Assembly: GCF_027587175.1 (NCBI RefSeq)
Contig: NZ_JAPCID010000030.1
Location: 1-64,000, forward strand
Direction of reading: 5' to 3'
DNA length: 64,000 nucleotides
Source of the DNA: Solirubrobacter deserti
GTDB lineage: Bacteria > Actinomycetota > Thermoleophilia > Solirubrobacterales > Solirubrobacteraceae
Shown here: positions 40,141 through 47,706 of the stretch, piece by piece
Numbering within the stretch: position 1 is the stretch's first letter
How the letters are laid out: every line of letters begins with the position of its first letter
The notes under the pieces: model-generated
Database searches by the model: none
Seen by the model: only the letters and a program-made list of their open reading frames with translations
Told to the model about the DNA's origin: nothing
Position numbers and translations under genes: made by a program

Positions 40141-41085
40141 TCAAGGGTCGGGGTAGGGCTGCAGCGGCACGCCGTGGGCGGGCAGCTCACGCGCGCCGAG
40201 CTCGTAGGCGCCGCCCGCGGTCGTCGCGAGCTCCGCGGAGGAACGGCCGGGGCGGCGCACGCCCAGCCGCACGCTCGCCAGCCCTGAATGCAGGACGGAG
40301 CGGGTGTCGCCCTGGCGCGGGCCCGTGTAAGTGAAGGCGACGGTCTGGTCGAGGTCGGCGTGGGCCGCAACGCGCAGCTCGATGCCCCGGCCCGGCACGA
40401 TCGCCTCCAGCCGGCCGGGCGCAGCGACCACCCGCACTCCGGGCACATGACCCAGCCCACCCAGCCGGAAGCGGCGCCCGGCGACGAACACCGCGCCGTT
40501 CGCGATCCACGGCGACAGTGCGCCGCCGACGCGCACCCGTGCCAGCGCCAGCTCGAGCCAGGCGTCGGGCTCGTCGTCGAAGCCGGCAGCGTGCAGCCAG
40601 ACCCAGCGCTCGGCGTGCTCTCGGCCCCAGTTGTGCCCGATCGTCGCCCGCCAGCCGACGACGTCGACCACCACGCCGTCGACGACCACGCGCCCGCTCA
40701 CGATGCCGTCCGGCACCGGTGCGACCAGCTTCGTCTTGGGGAGCGGCGCGCGGTAGAGGAGCCCCGGGCGCAGGTGGCGCAGCTCGGGGGCGCCGGTGAC
40801 GGTGAGGTCCCACTCGGCCATCCGCCCGCGCGCGCGGGCGCCGCCGCGGAAGCGATCATCGCCCGCGGTCACGTCGTCGCCGAACGCAGTCACGGACTCC
40901 TTCACCGCGGCCGGCCCGCCGCCGCCCGCGGGGTCGAAGACGGTGCACCAGAGCGCGGCCGAACCGGCGTCCGCGCCGGTGAAGTGGTGGCGCGTGTGAC
41001 GGATCCAGAGCGCTCGAACCGGACGCCCCGGCTCGGTGTCGCGAGCGCTCACGAACCAGGACTCATAGCGGCCGGCCACAGCCAC
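40141..41085 (-). CDS. Lipocalin-type CrtC/tocopherol-cyclase-like protein
   Basis: From the GTG at 41085 the product is 314 residues; a GTG at 41079 would give 312 and an ATG at 41160 would give 339. The shorter starts are preferred because the conserved part opens with RYESWFVSARD and because the ATG would run into the divergent gene. A GWRATIGHNWGREHAERWVW block near the middle matches the GHxWG signature of lipocalin-fold proteins related to carotenoid 1,2-hydratase (CrtC) and tocopherol cyclase. Their members act on isoprenoid or other hydrophobic substrates, but most actinobacterial ones are uncharacterised. No isoprenoid pathway gene is nearby. A second protein with a related GHSWG block is encoded at 42184-43020. 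Confidence 0.75.
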   Translation of the reverse strand: MAVAGRYESWFVSARDTEPGRPVRALWIRHTRHHFTGADAGSAALWCTVFDPAGGGGPAAVKESVTAFGDDVTAGDDRFRGGARARGRMAEWDLTVTGAPELRHLRPGLLYRAPLPKTKLVAPVPDGIVSGRVVVDGVVVDVVGWRATIGHNWGREHAERWVWLHAAGFDDEPDAWLELALARVRVGGALSPWIANGAVFVAGRRFRLGGLGHVPGVRVVAAPGRLEAIVPGRGIELRVAAHADLDQTVAFTYTGPRQGDTRSVLHSGLASVRLGVRRPGRSSAELATTAGGAYELGARELPAHGVPLQPYPDP

Positions 41086-41115
41086 AATTGTGCCGTCCGA
41101 GGCACCCCGTACCGT
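41083..41115 (+). promoter_or_regulatory. Divergent promoter region with 10 bp palindrome
   Basis: CACAATTGTG (41083-41092) is a perfect palindrome at the start of the minus-strand gene. On the + strand it contains TTGTGC (41088-41093), which is 16 bases from TACCGT (41110-41115), and TACCGT ends ten bases before the ATG at 41126. This is a plausible -35/-10 pair for a near-leaderless transcript. The palindrome could be an operator for both genes. Confidence 0.4.
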
Positions 41116-41125
41116 CTGCGACGCA

Positions 41126-41581
41126 ATGTCCCTCTGCTTCATTGAGCCGCAGGACGCCATCCGCGTGATCGCGGAGTCGGTCGGCCGCGAAGCTCGCCGG
41201 CAGCTGCTCGGCGAGCTCGTCCGCGCCTGGGTGGACGAGATTCCGGAGAACGAGCTCGCCTCGCACTACGCGAAGGCCGTGGCCGACCTCGACGAGCACG
41301 ACCTCTCGATGCTCGCGGCGTGGCACGCCTCGATGGAGGTGGGGACGCCGCTCGCGAACAAGGACTTCCTGGTCGGCGCGTTCAAGAACCTGGGCGAGAA
41401 CCGGCGTGAGGCGCTGAAGATCGCCGCGGGCCTGCGCGGCGAGGACGCGTTCAACGCCGGCGTCGCGGAGGAGCAGGCGCTGGAGTCCGTGCTCCCGTGG
41501 CTGAGCAACGAGCGCGCCACCGAGCTCCTGGCCGAGTGCCTGGAGCTCTACATGTGGGACCGCCTAGGTTCCGAGAACTGA
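41126..41581 (+). CDS. Hypothetical protein, helical
   Basis: The 151-residue product is predicted from the ATG at 41126. An in-frame upstream extension to 41090 exists but lies in the promoter region. The sequence is rich in Ala, Glu and Leu with helix-type spacing throughout, has no signal peptide or membrane segment, and ends in a LLAECLELYMWDRLGSEN helix. I do not recognise a family. Its last 18 bases overlap the end of the convergent HAD gene. Codon use is like that of the neighbours, supporting a real gene. Confidence 0.7.
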   Translation: MSLCFIEPQDAIRVIAESVGREARRQLLGELVRAWVDEIPENELASHYAKAVADLDEHDLSMLAAWHASMEVGTPLANKDFLVGAFKNLGENRREALKIAAGLRGEDAFNAGVAEEQALESVLPWLSNERATELLAECLELYMWDRLGSEN

Positions 41582-42187
41582 TTCGAGGTCCGCGATCGTC
41601 TGCTCGGTGGTGCGGAAGTGCACCCCGTGGAGGCCGACCGCGTTCGCGCCCTGCACGTTGACCTCGAGATCGTCGACGAACGCGCACTCGCCGGCTTCGA
41701 GGCCGAGGCGCGAGAGCGTGATCTCGTAGATCTTCGGCTCGGGCTTGCGCACGCCCTCGAAGCCCGAGTCGACGATCAGCTCGAACATCCCGGTCGGGAG
41801 CAGCGGCATCCAGCGCGGCTGCCACTCGCGCACGTTGTTGGTGAGGATCGCCAGCCGCACGCCCTTGGCCTTCAGCTGCGCGTAGTAGCCGAGCAGCGGC
41901 TCGTTCGGGCGCAGCGAGCGCATCAGCCGCTCGCCGTACCCGTCCAGGACGACCTCGCGCCCGGTCACCTCGCTCAGCGAGGCGGCCATGATCGCGGTGA
42001 ACTCGTGGTCGGTGATCTGCCCGCGCTCGAGCTTGAACAGCGGCGGCTCATCCGCGCGTGAAGCGGCGAGCTTCATGGCCTCGCCGAGCGCGCTGAGCGG
42101 GATGCCGATCTCCTCGTGCGCCTGCGCGAACGCCTCGTCGAGCGGCAGCGTGATCACGCCGCCGAAGTCGCTGATGACGGCCTTCAT
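41564..42187 (-). CDS. HAD family hydrolase (subfamily IA-type phosphatase)
   Basis: The 207-residue product shows HAD motifs in order: motif I as ISDFGGVI near residues 5-12, where the usual DxDG is replaced by DFGG as in many HAD-IA epoxide-hydrolase/phosphatase relatives; motif II as LAILTNN; the motif III lysine in GVRKPEPKIY; and motif IV as FVDDLEVNV. A helical cap lies between motifs I and II. The enzyme probably hydrolyses a small phosphorylated or haloacid-type metabolite; the substrate cannot be read from sequence. Its ATG overlaps the stop of the lipocalin-like gene by ATGA, so the two are translationally coupled. The 3' end overlaps the convergent gene by 18 bases. Confidence 0.88.
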   Translation of the reverse strand: MKAVISDFGGVITLPLDEAFAQAHEEIGIPLSALGEAMKLAASRADEPPLFKLERGQITDHEFTAIMAASLSEVTGREVVLDGYGERLMRSLRPNEPLLGYYAQLKAKGVRLAILTNNVREWQPRWMPLLPTGMFELIVDSGFEGVRKPEPKIYEITLSRLGLEAGECAFVDDLEVNVQGANAVGLHGVHFRTTEQTIADLESVLGT

Positions 42188-43020
42188 GAAGCGAGCCGGA
42201 TGATGTCGTAGCGGCCGACGCCGGTCTTGCCCTCGACGTGCCAGCGGAAGAACGCGACGTCCATCCGCAGCGCGCCCAGCTCCAGCGTCGAGCCGGTGAG
42301 CACTTCGCCGGCCCCGCGGTAGGGGTACTCGGCGTCCTTGTCGAGGTAGATCTCGACGCCGGCGCGGATCTGCCGCTCGGCTTCGTCGGTCGTGGTCGAG
42401 AGCCGCACCTCGTCCACCTGGATCGCGGTGTCGTCGGCGCCGAAGTACGCGCCCCAAGCCGCCTCGTCCGCGTGGTGAGAGGCCTTGGTCGAGCGCACGA
42501 GCGCGAGCGCGACGCCGCCGTCCTCGAACCACGTCGAGACCGAGCGCGTGAGTGCGATCTTGTCCCAGTCCGGGTTGCCCCACGAATGCCCGCGTTGGCC
42601 GAGCCCGTTCACCGCGCGGCCCTCCATCGTCCCGCGCACGCGACAGAGCTGCTCGTAGCCCTCCATCCCGCCGGCCTTCACCACCGCCTGGCGGCCGCCG
42701 AAGCTCACCGGCGCCGTCAGCGTCTCGAACACCAGCTCGAACTCGAGCTCACCGCTCCCGCGCACGGTCCAGCGCGTGAGCGGCTCCTCGGTGGCCGCGT
42801 CCACCTCGGACGGCGAGGAGACGATCGCGCCGAGCGTCTCGCGGCCGAGGAACCCGATCGCGAGCCCGCTCGTCGACGTCTCACCGTCCACGCCCAGTCC
42901 GGAGGCGACGCGCGCGAGCCCGTACAGGCCCGCGTCCGTGTCCGCCCACGAGAACGTCACGGCGTCCGTGTCCCCGGGCTTGCGCAGCGCCCGGGGTGCC
43001 TCCAGCTCCAGCGCGCTCAT
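42184..43020 (-). CDS. Lipocalin-like protein with GHSWG motif
   Basis: The 278-residue product has a beta-rich sequence with a GQRGHSWGNPDWDKIALTRS block near the middle. This resembles the GHxWG signature of CrtC/AttH-like lipocalin proteins and of the protein at 40141-41085, but overall similarity between the two is low. No signal peptide is visible. It lies between fxsA and a HAD hydrolase, with ATGA overlaps on both sides (43017-43020 and 42184-42187), so the three are almost certainly one operon. A substrate-binding or isomerase/hydratase role on a hydrophobic molecule is possible; the function is unproven. Confidence 0.75.
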   Translation of the reverse strand: MSALELEAPRALRKPGDTDAVTFSWADTDAGLYGLARVASGLGVDGETSTSGLAIGFLGRETLGAIVSSPSEVDAATEEPLTRWTVRGSGELEFELVFETLTAPVSFGGRQAVVKAGGMEGYEQLCRVRGTMEGRAVNGLGQRGHSWGNPDWDKIALTRSVSTWFEDGGVALALVRSTKASHHADEAAWGAYFGADDTAIQVDEVRLSTTTDEAERQIRAGVEIYLDKDAEYPYRGAGEVLTGSTLELGALRMDVAFFRWHVEGKTGVGRYDIIRLAS

Positions 43021-43490
43021 CGTGACGGCGGCGGGTCGACGTCGACGGCGCTGCCCTCGATGTCCTGCGGCCGGCCGTTGCCGTTGAAGCCCGAGTGCGG
43101 CGGCGTGGCCGTGCCCGGCATCGCGCCGACGAGCTTGAGCGCGCCGCGCCGGACGAGCAGCCGCCGCAGCACCACACGCGTGGGCGGGAACAGGAACAGC
43201 AGTCCGAGGATGTCCGTGATGAAACCGGGCGTGAGCAGCAGCACACCGCCGAAGATCACCAGCACGCCGTCGACCACCTCGCGGTGCGGCAGCCGCCCGG
43301 ACGCGAGCGCCTCGTTGAAGCGCCGCCACGCGAGCCGCCCCTGCGTGCGCAGCAGGTAGGAGCCCAGCAGCGCGTCCGCGATCAGGATCAGGACCGTCCA
43401 CCACACACCGATGGCCTGCCCGACCTGGATCAGCAGCGCCAACTCGGCGATCGGGACCGCGATGAAGAGGATGACGAGCAGGAGGGGCAT
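43017..43490 (-). CDS. fxsA: FxsA family membrane protein
   Basis: The 157-residue product has the FxsA layout: hydrophobic segments at about residues 2-22 and 28-46, a charged loop with RTQGRLAWRRFNEAL, then VVDGVLVIFGGVLLLTPGFITDILGL, the most conserved part of the family, and a short cytoplasmic tail rich in Gly and Pro. FxsA is an inner-membrane protein first noted in E. coli as a suppressor of phage T7 exclusion by F; its normal function is unknown. It is the first gene of the operon with the lipocalin-like and HAD genes, 24 bases after the STAS gene. Confidence 0.92.
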   Translation of the reverse strand: MPLLLVILFIAVPIAELALLIQVGQAIGVWWTVLILIADALLGSYLLRTQGRLAWRRFNEALASGRLPHREVVDGVLVIFGGVLLLTPGFITDILGLLFLFPPTRVVLRRLLVRRGALKLVGAMPGTATPPHSGFNGNGRPQDIEGSAVDVDPPPSR

Positions 43491-43514
43491 TTCGTGACCC
43501 CGACGATACGACGC

Positions 43515-43877
43515 CTACGTCAACGCGGGCTTAGCGCCGTGGTTGACCCGCACCGCGGGCAACCGGTGCAGGCCGACCGTCTCGATCAGCATCCGGATGT
43601 TCGGCTGCGGATGCGCGAGCCACAACGTCACACCGTTGGCGCGTAGCCGCTGCGCCAGGCACGCCAGATCGATCATCAGCGACGGGTCCGCGAACGTCAG
43701 ATCGCTCAGATCCACGATCACGTCGCGCGTCGCGTTCAGGGCCGCAGAGAACGGCCGCCGGCGCCGACCGCTGGTCGTCCGGTCCTCATCCCCCTCGATG
43801 CGGAGGATCGCGAGCTCTGCGTCAAAGGAGACGATGCACGCGACCCTACAACGAACCGCCCGGTTCGTACAGGTCAC
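43515..43877 (-). CDS. STAS domain protein (anti-sigma factor antagonist-like)
   Basis: The 120-residue product contains a STAS fold: a strand ELAILRIEGD, then DVIVDLSDLTFADPSLMIDL, and LRANGVTLWLAHPQPNIRML. The segment that carries the regulatory phosphoserine in SpoIIAA-type antagonists (DSSG) reads DPSL here, so the second Ser is kept while the first Ser and the Gly are lost. It may work in a partner-switching pathway, but no anti-sigma kinase gene is nearby. The ATG at 43877 is used because no other normal start is in frame before the fold; the first 15 residues align with nothing and may be overcalled. The gene is divergent from the MIP18 gene, 29 bases away. Confidence 0.75.
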   Translation of the reverse strand: MTCTNRAVRCRVACIVSFDAELAILRIEGDEDRTTSGRRRRPFSAALNATRDVIVDLSDLTFADPSLMIDLACLAQRLRANGVTLWLAHPQPNIRMLIETVGLHRLPAVRVNHGAKPALT

Positions 43878-43892
43878 ATTCGCCGAGTTCCC

Positions 43893-43898
43893 TACACT
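43893..43898 (+). promoter_or_regulatory. Possible -10 box for the MIP18 family gene
   Basis: TACACT ends eight bases before the ATG at 43907 and fits the TANNNT pattern seen upstream of several other genes here. It would give a leaderless or very short-leader transcript. No -35 box is clear. Confidence 0.4.
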
Positions 43899-43906
43899 CG
43901 GTAGAC

Positions 43907-44203
43907 ATGGTTGACCAAGACGACGTCCTCGAAGCCCTCTCGAACGTGATCGACCCCGAGCTCGGGCTCGACTTCGTGGAGCTCGGACTCGTCTACGGCG
44001 TCGAGATCGATGGTGGCACCGTGAACATCACGTTCACGCTCACCACCCCGGCATGCCCGATCGGCCCCCAGGTCTCCGAGCAGATGCAGGAGTTCGTCGG
44101 CGAGCTCCCCGGTGTGACCGAGGTCATCCCGAACATGGTCTTCACCCCCGCGTGGACCCCGGACAAGATGTCCGAGGACGCGAAGTTCGCCCTCGGCTAC
44201 TGA
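43907..44203 (+). CDS. MIP18/DUF59 family iron-sulfur cluster assembly factor
   Basis: The 98-residue product covers a full MIP18 (DUF59) domain. It opens with a helix of the DVLEALSNVIDPELGLDFVE type, continues with LGLVYGVEIDGGTVNITFTL and holds the conserved TTPACPIG segment, whose Cys is the cluster- or metal-ligand in SufT, PaaD and MIP18 relatives. It ends FTPAWTPDKMSEDAKFALGY, also typical. Such proteins help to mature or deliver Fe-S clusters. The suf operon is not in the window, so the exact partner is unknown. The gene stands alone between a divergent STAS gene and a convergent secreted-protein gene. Confidence 0.92.
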   Translation: MVDQDDVLEALSNVIDPELGLDFVELGLVYGVEIDGGTVNITFTLTTPACPIGPQVSEQMQEFVGELPGVTEVIPNMVFTPAWTPDKMSEDAKFALGY

Positions 44204-44227
44204 CGCCGCACCGCGCGGTGCGTCGTC
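44202..44227. terminator. Bidirectional hairpin between convergent genes
   Basis: CGCACCGCGCGGTGCG (44207-44222) is a perfect palindrome. It is extended by GACG (44202-44205) pairing with CGTC (44224-44227) across one mismatch. It overlaps the stop codons of both convergent genes and has no T-run, so it acts as a strong stem for either strand. Confidence 0.6.
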
Positions 44228-46025
44228 ACGGGCTGACGCGCACCGCGATCGTCTTGCTCGTGCCGCGCGCGTAGGCGAACGCCGAATCTTCGTCGGCGAC
44301 GACCCGGAACCGGTACGTCGCTGCGTTGAAGGTGCTGCGGAACCGGTAGGACAACCTGAACGAGCCGTCGCGCTTGGTCCGCACCCACCGCTTGGTCGTC
44401 GCGACGGGGATCCACCGGCCGGGTTCGCGCACCTCGAGGGCGACGAGCACACCGCCGCGCGGAATCGGTCCGGCGACCCGTCCGCTGAAGACCACAGATC
44501 GGCCGTTGCGAATGCGGGTGCTGTTCGGCCGCACCGCGATGGTGGCGGGAACCAGCACGTCGATCTGCGCGAGCGCGGCGGGCAAGGCGTCGGACACCAG
44601 GCGTCGGTAGCTGACGAGCAGCGTCCGCGACGCGCCGCCGGGAACCTTCGCGCCGTATTCGCCGTTCTGGTTGGTGGTGGCCGTTCCGATCGCCTTCCAC
44701 GCGCCGGTGGCGGTGCGCGGCTTGGGCAGGAACGCGCGCGCCTGGACGTTGAGGACCGCGCCGACGATCGGCTGGCCGGCCGCGTCCGTGAGTCGCCCTT
44801 GAATGACGGTCGCGCCGTCGCCCTTCACCGTGCGCGAGCTGGGGCCGACGATGGTCAACTGCGCCGTCCCGCTCGCCGCGGGCTCACCGGCCTGCGGTGC
44901 TGCGGTGCCGTTCGGCGCTCCGTCTTCGGAGCTGGGCGAGGGCGTGGGCGTGGGCGACGCGCCGGGATCGATCGGGTCGTCAATCACGGGCGGCGGCTTG
45001 ACCACCGGCGGCGCGGGCACCGTGTAGACCTTGGCCGGGACGAGCGCCGTCTTGTTGCCCGACGCGTCTTCGACGGTGACCCGCAGGTCATGCGATCCGA
45101 CGGGCAGCACGCCAGGGTTGAGCACGATCTCACGGTCTCTCACGGACAGCGGGCACGGCTGCGGTGAGTCGAACTCGTACAGGTAGTCGGTCTCTCGCAG
45201 CGGCGTGCACGTCCCGCCGGTCTGGACCGGCGCGCTGACCACGTCCTTCCACTCTCCGGCACGATCGATGCGCGCCTCGATCACCGCCCTGAAGACGCCG
45301 ACGCCGACGTCGGTGGCGTCGAACGTCAACGTCTCGATACCGAGTTGTGTCGAGGCAGACAGCAACGAGCCCGTTCTCGGGGAAGCCACAGGGGCTTGGA
45401 CATCGGTGACGGAGGCCTTCAGGCTCGACGCTTCCGCCTTGCTGCCCCCGCACCAGAACACGCAGATCGACAGCACCAGCAAGCCGGAGATGCCGGGCCC
45501 TCCTCCGCGCACCATGTTCGGGGCATGACAACACCAGGGAGCCGTTCCTGCGCAGCCGAGCGTTTGGTTGAACGAAGTCACCGAGTTGGCCAGCGTCTCC
45601 GTTGCCGCTGACGTCACGTGTGCGACTGCCGCGGCCGAAGACTGCGACCTCCCGCCGCAAACCGCGACCTCGAACCACGCGAGACTCGTGTTGGCGGCAA
45701 TCCTGAACTGCCAACCAGCGGTCGACACGTTCTCGCTGTCCCCGGTCTGTACGCGAAGCACGCCGGAGGGCCCGATCGAGCACGAGTCATTGGCGACACC
45801 GACGAAACGACCGCCGGGGTCGTACTTCTCCCAACCGTAGGTGCCGACGCTCTTGCCGCTCGGCGTGTGACACGAGTAGAGCGTCATCGTGCCGGCGTGC
45901 GCCGTCGCGGTGTGGGTTGCCGCGAACAGCAACGCGAGCAGTAGGACTTGAGTGATGAACCGACCCACGGGACGCGGGACCGTCCCACGAAACCGCGCGT
46001 TCTGCAAGTTGTTGGAGCGCATCAT
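44226..46025 (-). CDS. Secreted GTMTLYSC-type protein, paralogue 1
   Basis: From the ATG at 46025 the product is 599 residues. A GTG at 45968 would give 580 residues and a more typical signal peptide beginning VGRFITQVLLLALLF. Cleavage is expected after THTATAHA, leaving a mature start GTMTLYSCHTPSGKSVG, which is shared with the next gene. The N-terminal half is a beta-rich domain with several Cys; a central part has Ig-like features (LPVGSHDLRVTVEDASGNK); a Pro/Ser/Thr-rich linker follows; and the C-terminal 200 residues include a carboxypeptidase-regulatory-like sandwich (GRLTDAAGQPIVGAVLNVQA) and a final domain ending TYRFRVVADEDSAFAYARG. I know the general type only as hypothetical exported proteins of this bacterial group. 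No catalytic residues are apparent. Confidence 0.85.
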   Translation of the reverse strand: MMRSNNLQNARFRGTVPRPVGRFITQVLLLALLFAATHTATAHAGTMTLYSCHTPSGKSVGTYGWEKYDPGGRFVGVANDSCSIGPSGVLRVQTGDSENVSTAGWQFRIAANTSLAWFEVAVCGGRSQSSAAAVAHVTSAATETLANSVTSFNQTLGCAGTAPWCCHAPNMVRGGGPGISGLLVLSICVFWCGGSKAEASSLKASVTDVQAPVASPRTGSLLSASTQLGIETLTFDATDVGVGVFRAVIEARIDRAGEWKDVVSAPVQTGGTCTPLRETDYLYEFDSPQPCPLSVRDREIVLNPGVLPVGSHDLRVTVEDASGNKTALVPAKVYTVPAPPVVKPPPVIDDPIDPGASPTPTPSPSSEDGAPNGTAAPQAGEPAASGTAQLTIVGPSSRTVKGDGATVIQGRLTDAAGQPIVGAVLNVQARAFLPKPRTATGAWKAIGTATTNQNGEYGAKVPGGASRTLLVSYRRLVSDALPAALAQIDVLVPATIAVRPNSTRIRNGRSVVFSGRVAGPIPRGGVLVALEVREPGRWIPVATTKRWVRTKRDGSFRLSYRFRSTFNAATYRFRVVADEDSAFAYARGTSKTIAVRVSP

Positions 46026-46028
46026 CGG

Positions 46029-46038
46029 CCTACGTAGG
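46029..46038. other. 10 bp palindrome upstream of paralogue 1
   Basis: CCTACGTAGG is a perfect palindrome three bases before the ATG at 46025, in the 44-base gap between the two paralogues. It may be an operator or chance; there is no other copy near the second paralogue. Confidence 0.25.
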
Positions 46039-46069
46039 GTCCAGCGCGAGAACTTCGCCCCCCACCCGG

Positions 46070-47608
46070 TCAGGGACGGACCAGGACGGAGACACTCCGA
46101 CTCGTGCCGCGGGTGTACTGGAAGGCCGAGTCCTCGTCGGCGACCACCCGGAACCGGTATCTCGTCGGGCTGAACGTGCTTCGGAACCGGTACGAGAGGG
46201 AGTAGGTGCCGCTCGGACGGGTCCGAACCCACCGGCGGTTTGTCGCGACGGGCACCCAACGTCCGTTGCTGCGGACTTCGAGGCCGACCAGCACGCCGCC
46301 ATCCGGGATCGGGCCCTCGACGCGTCCGCTGATGACGGCAGAGCTCCCGTTGCGGACGCGCGTGTGGCGGGCACGAGCCGCGACCCGCGCCGCGGCGAGG
46401 ACCGTCGTCTCCGCCGATGAGCTGCCATCCGGGTGGACGACGCGAAACACGCGCGAGGGACCGCGCGGAAGTGCGAAGGAGAACGCGCCGTTCGCGCGGG
46501 ATGCGAGCTTGCCGATCGTCGTCCACGGCCCGGTTGCCGCGTCGGCTTTGGGAAGGAACCCGCGCGACTGGATCTCGAGCGCACCGCCCGCGATCGGCTG
46601 CGACGAGAGGTCGAGCAGCCGTCCCGTGAGCCGTGCCCGGGTAGCTCGCAGGCGCAGGATCGAGGTCGGTGCGGACGTGGTCACGGGCGGCTGCGCAGGC
46701 GCGGCGACCACATAGGGGCGAGCCGGGGTGACGTCAGCGCGATTACCCGACGCGTCCTCGACCACGAAGCGGATGTCGTGCGTACCGACCGGCAGGGCTG
46801 CCGGGGTGAAGCCGACGACGGCGCCCGAGACCCGCAACGGACACGGCTGAGGCGCTGCGAACTCGTAGCGAGAGCCCGGCGTCTCGCCGAGCGGCGAGCA
46901 TCCGAGCTCCTTGGCCGCGAGTTCTTGCCACGGGCCGGATTGACCGACCCTTGCCTCGACGACGGCGCGGTATGCACCAACGCCCGCATCGGTCACGTCG
47001 AACAGCACTCGTTCGGCCCCGAGCGGGTGGACGTCGGTCACCACCGGCACGTTGTCGTCGCGAATCTCGGCTCGGAACCGCGACAGCGCGATGCTGGCGG
47101 CCACACCGGGCCCACAACTCGCACCGGCGTCGCACCAGACGCGCAGGTGCACGCTCTCCGTCAGGAATCCCGATCCACCGATGGCGCGACCGTCGCATCC
47201 CAGCCGAGCGGGCCACTCGGGCCAGACGTTGGTGGCATACGCGACCGGCCCGCCGGCGCGCGCGACTTCGGCGAACGCACGCGTCCCACGCACCTCCGCG
47301 CACAGGGAGGCGCTGAACGCAGCGATCGACGTGTCGGGAGCCGCGACGAAGGACCACGCCTGCAGCGGATACACCTCAGGCAGCGGCGCCGTCAGCGAGA
47401 CGCTCAACGGCCCGCCGTCGCTGCAGGCGTCCGCGCCGCGCGCAGGCGCCGGTTGCCCGCCGACGCTCGCGGACCGGACCCACCCGGACGCGTTCAACGG
47501 CCGCCCGGAAGGGGTCTGGCACGAATACACGGTCATCGTCCCGGCGCGCGCCGCGTCGACCGTCATACAGCACGCGCCAACCATGACCAATACGGCAAGG
47601 CGAAGCAC
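46070..47608 (-). CDS. Secreted GTMTVYSC-type protein, paralogue 2
   Basis: The 512-residue product starts at GTG 47608 with signal peptide MLRLAVLVMVGACCMTVDAARA and a mature start GTMTVYSCQTPSGRPLN. It follows the same plan as its neighbour: a Cys-containing beta domain, an Ig-like segment (LPVGTHDIRFVVEDASGNR), a shorter linker, a regulatory-like domain (GRLLDLSSQPIAGGALEIQS) and a C-terminal YRFRVVADEDSAFQYTRG block that is almost identical between the two. It is shorter mainly because the linker is reduced. The pair lies head-to-tail with a 44-base gap and probably arose by tandem duplication. Function is unknown. Confidence 0.87.
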   Translation of the reverse strand: MLRLAVLVMVGACCMTVDAARAGTMTVYSCQTPSGRPLNASGWVRSASVGGQPAPARGADACSDGGPLSVSLTAPLPEVYPLQAWSFVAAPDTSIAAFSASLCAEVRGTRAFAEVARAGGPVAYATNVWPEWPARLGCDGRAIGGSGFLTESVHLRVWCDAGASCGPGVAASIALSRFRAEIRDDNVPVVTDVHPLGAERVLFDVTDAGVGAYRAVVEARVGQSGPWQELAAKELGCSPLGETPGSRYEFAAPQPCPLRVSGAVVGFTPAALPVGTHDIRFVVEDASGNRADVTPARPYVVAAPAQPPVTTSAPTSILRLRATRARLTGRLLDLSSQPIAGGALEIQSRGFLPKADAATGPWTTIGKLASRANGAFSFALPRGPSRVFRVVHPDGSSSAETTVLAAARVAARARHTRVRNGSSAVISGRVEGPIPDGGVLVGLEVRSNGRWVPVATNRRWVRTRPSGTYSLSYRFRSTFSPTRYRFRVVADEDSAFQYTRGTSRSVSVLVRP

Positions 47609-47693
47609 AACGGCGCCACCGTGCCATGTGGCGTCGGTTCGCGCAACCCTCCAATGAGGGGACAGTCGACGGCGGTGCGTCCGCGCCGCCGCC

Positions 47694-47699
47694 TACCGT
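47694..47699 (+). promoter_or_regulatory. Possible -10 box for rarA
   Basis: TACCGT ends seven bases before the preferred GTG start at 47707 and is identical to the hexamer before the gene at 41126. The spacing fits a leaderless transcript and supports 47707 rather than the upstream in-frame ATG at 47626. Confidence 0.4.
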
Positions 47700-47706
47700 G
47701 GCAGCG

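Noticed and set aside
41158-41160. ATG start for the minus-strand lipocalin-like gene
   Set aside because: It would overlap the first codons of the divergent gene at 41126, and the conserved protein starts close to the GTGs at 41085 and 41079.
47626-47628. ATG as the rarA start
   Set aside because: It adds 27 residues with no family similarity, while GTG 47707 gives the typical MTLFE N-terminus and has a -10-like box in front.
47655-47670. Third copy of the GGGACAGTCCC palindrome near rarA
   Set aside because: Only GGGGACAGTC matches; the right arm is absent, so it is not a palindrome.
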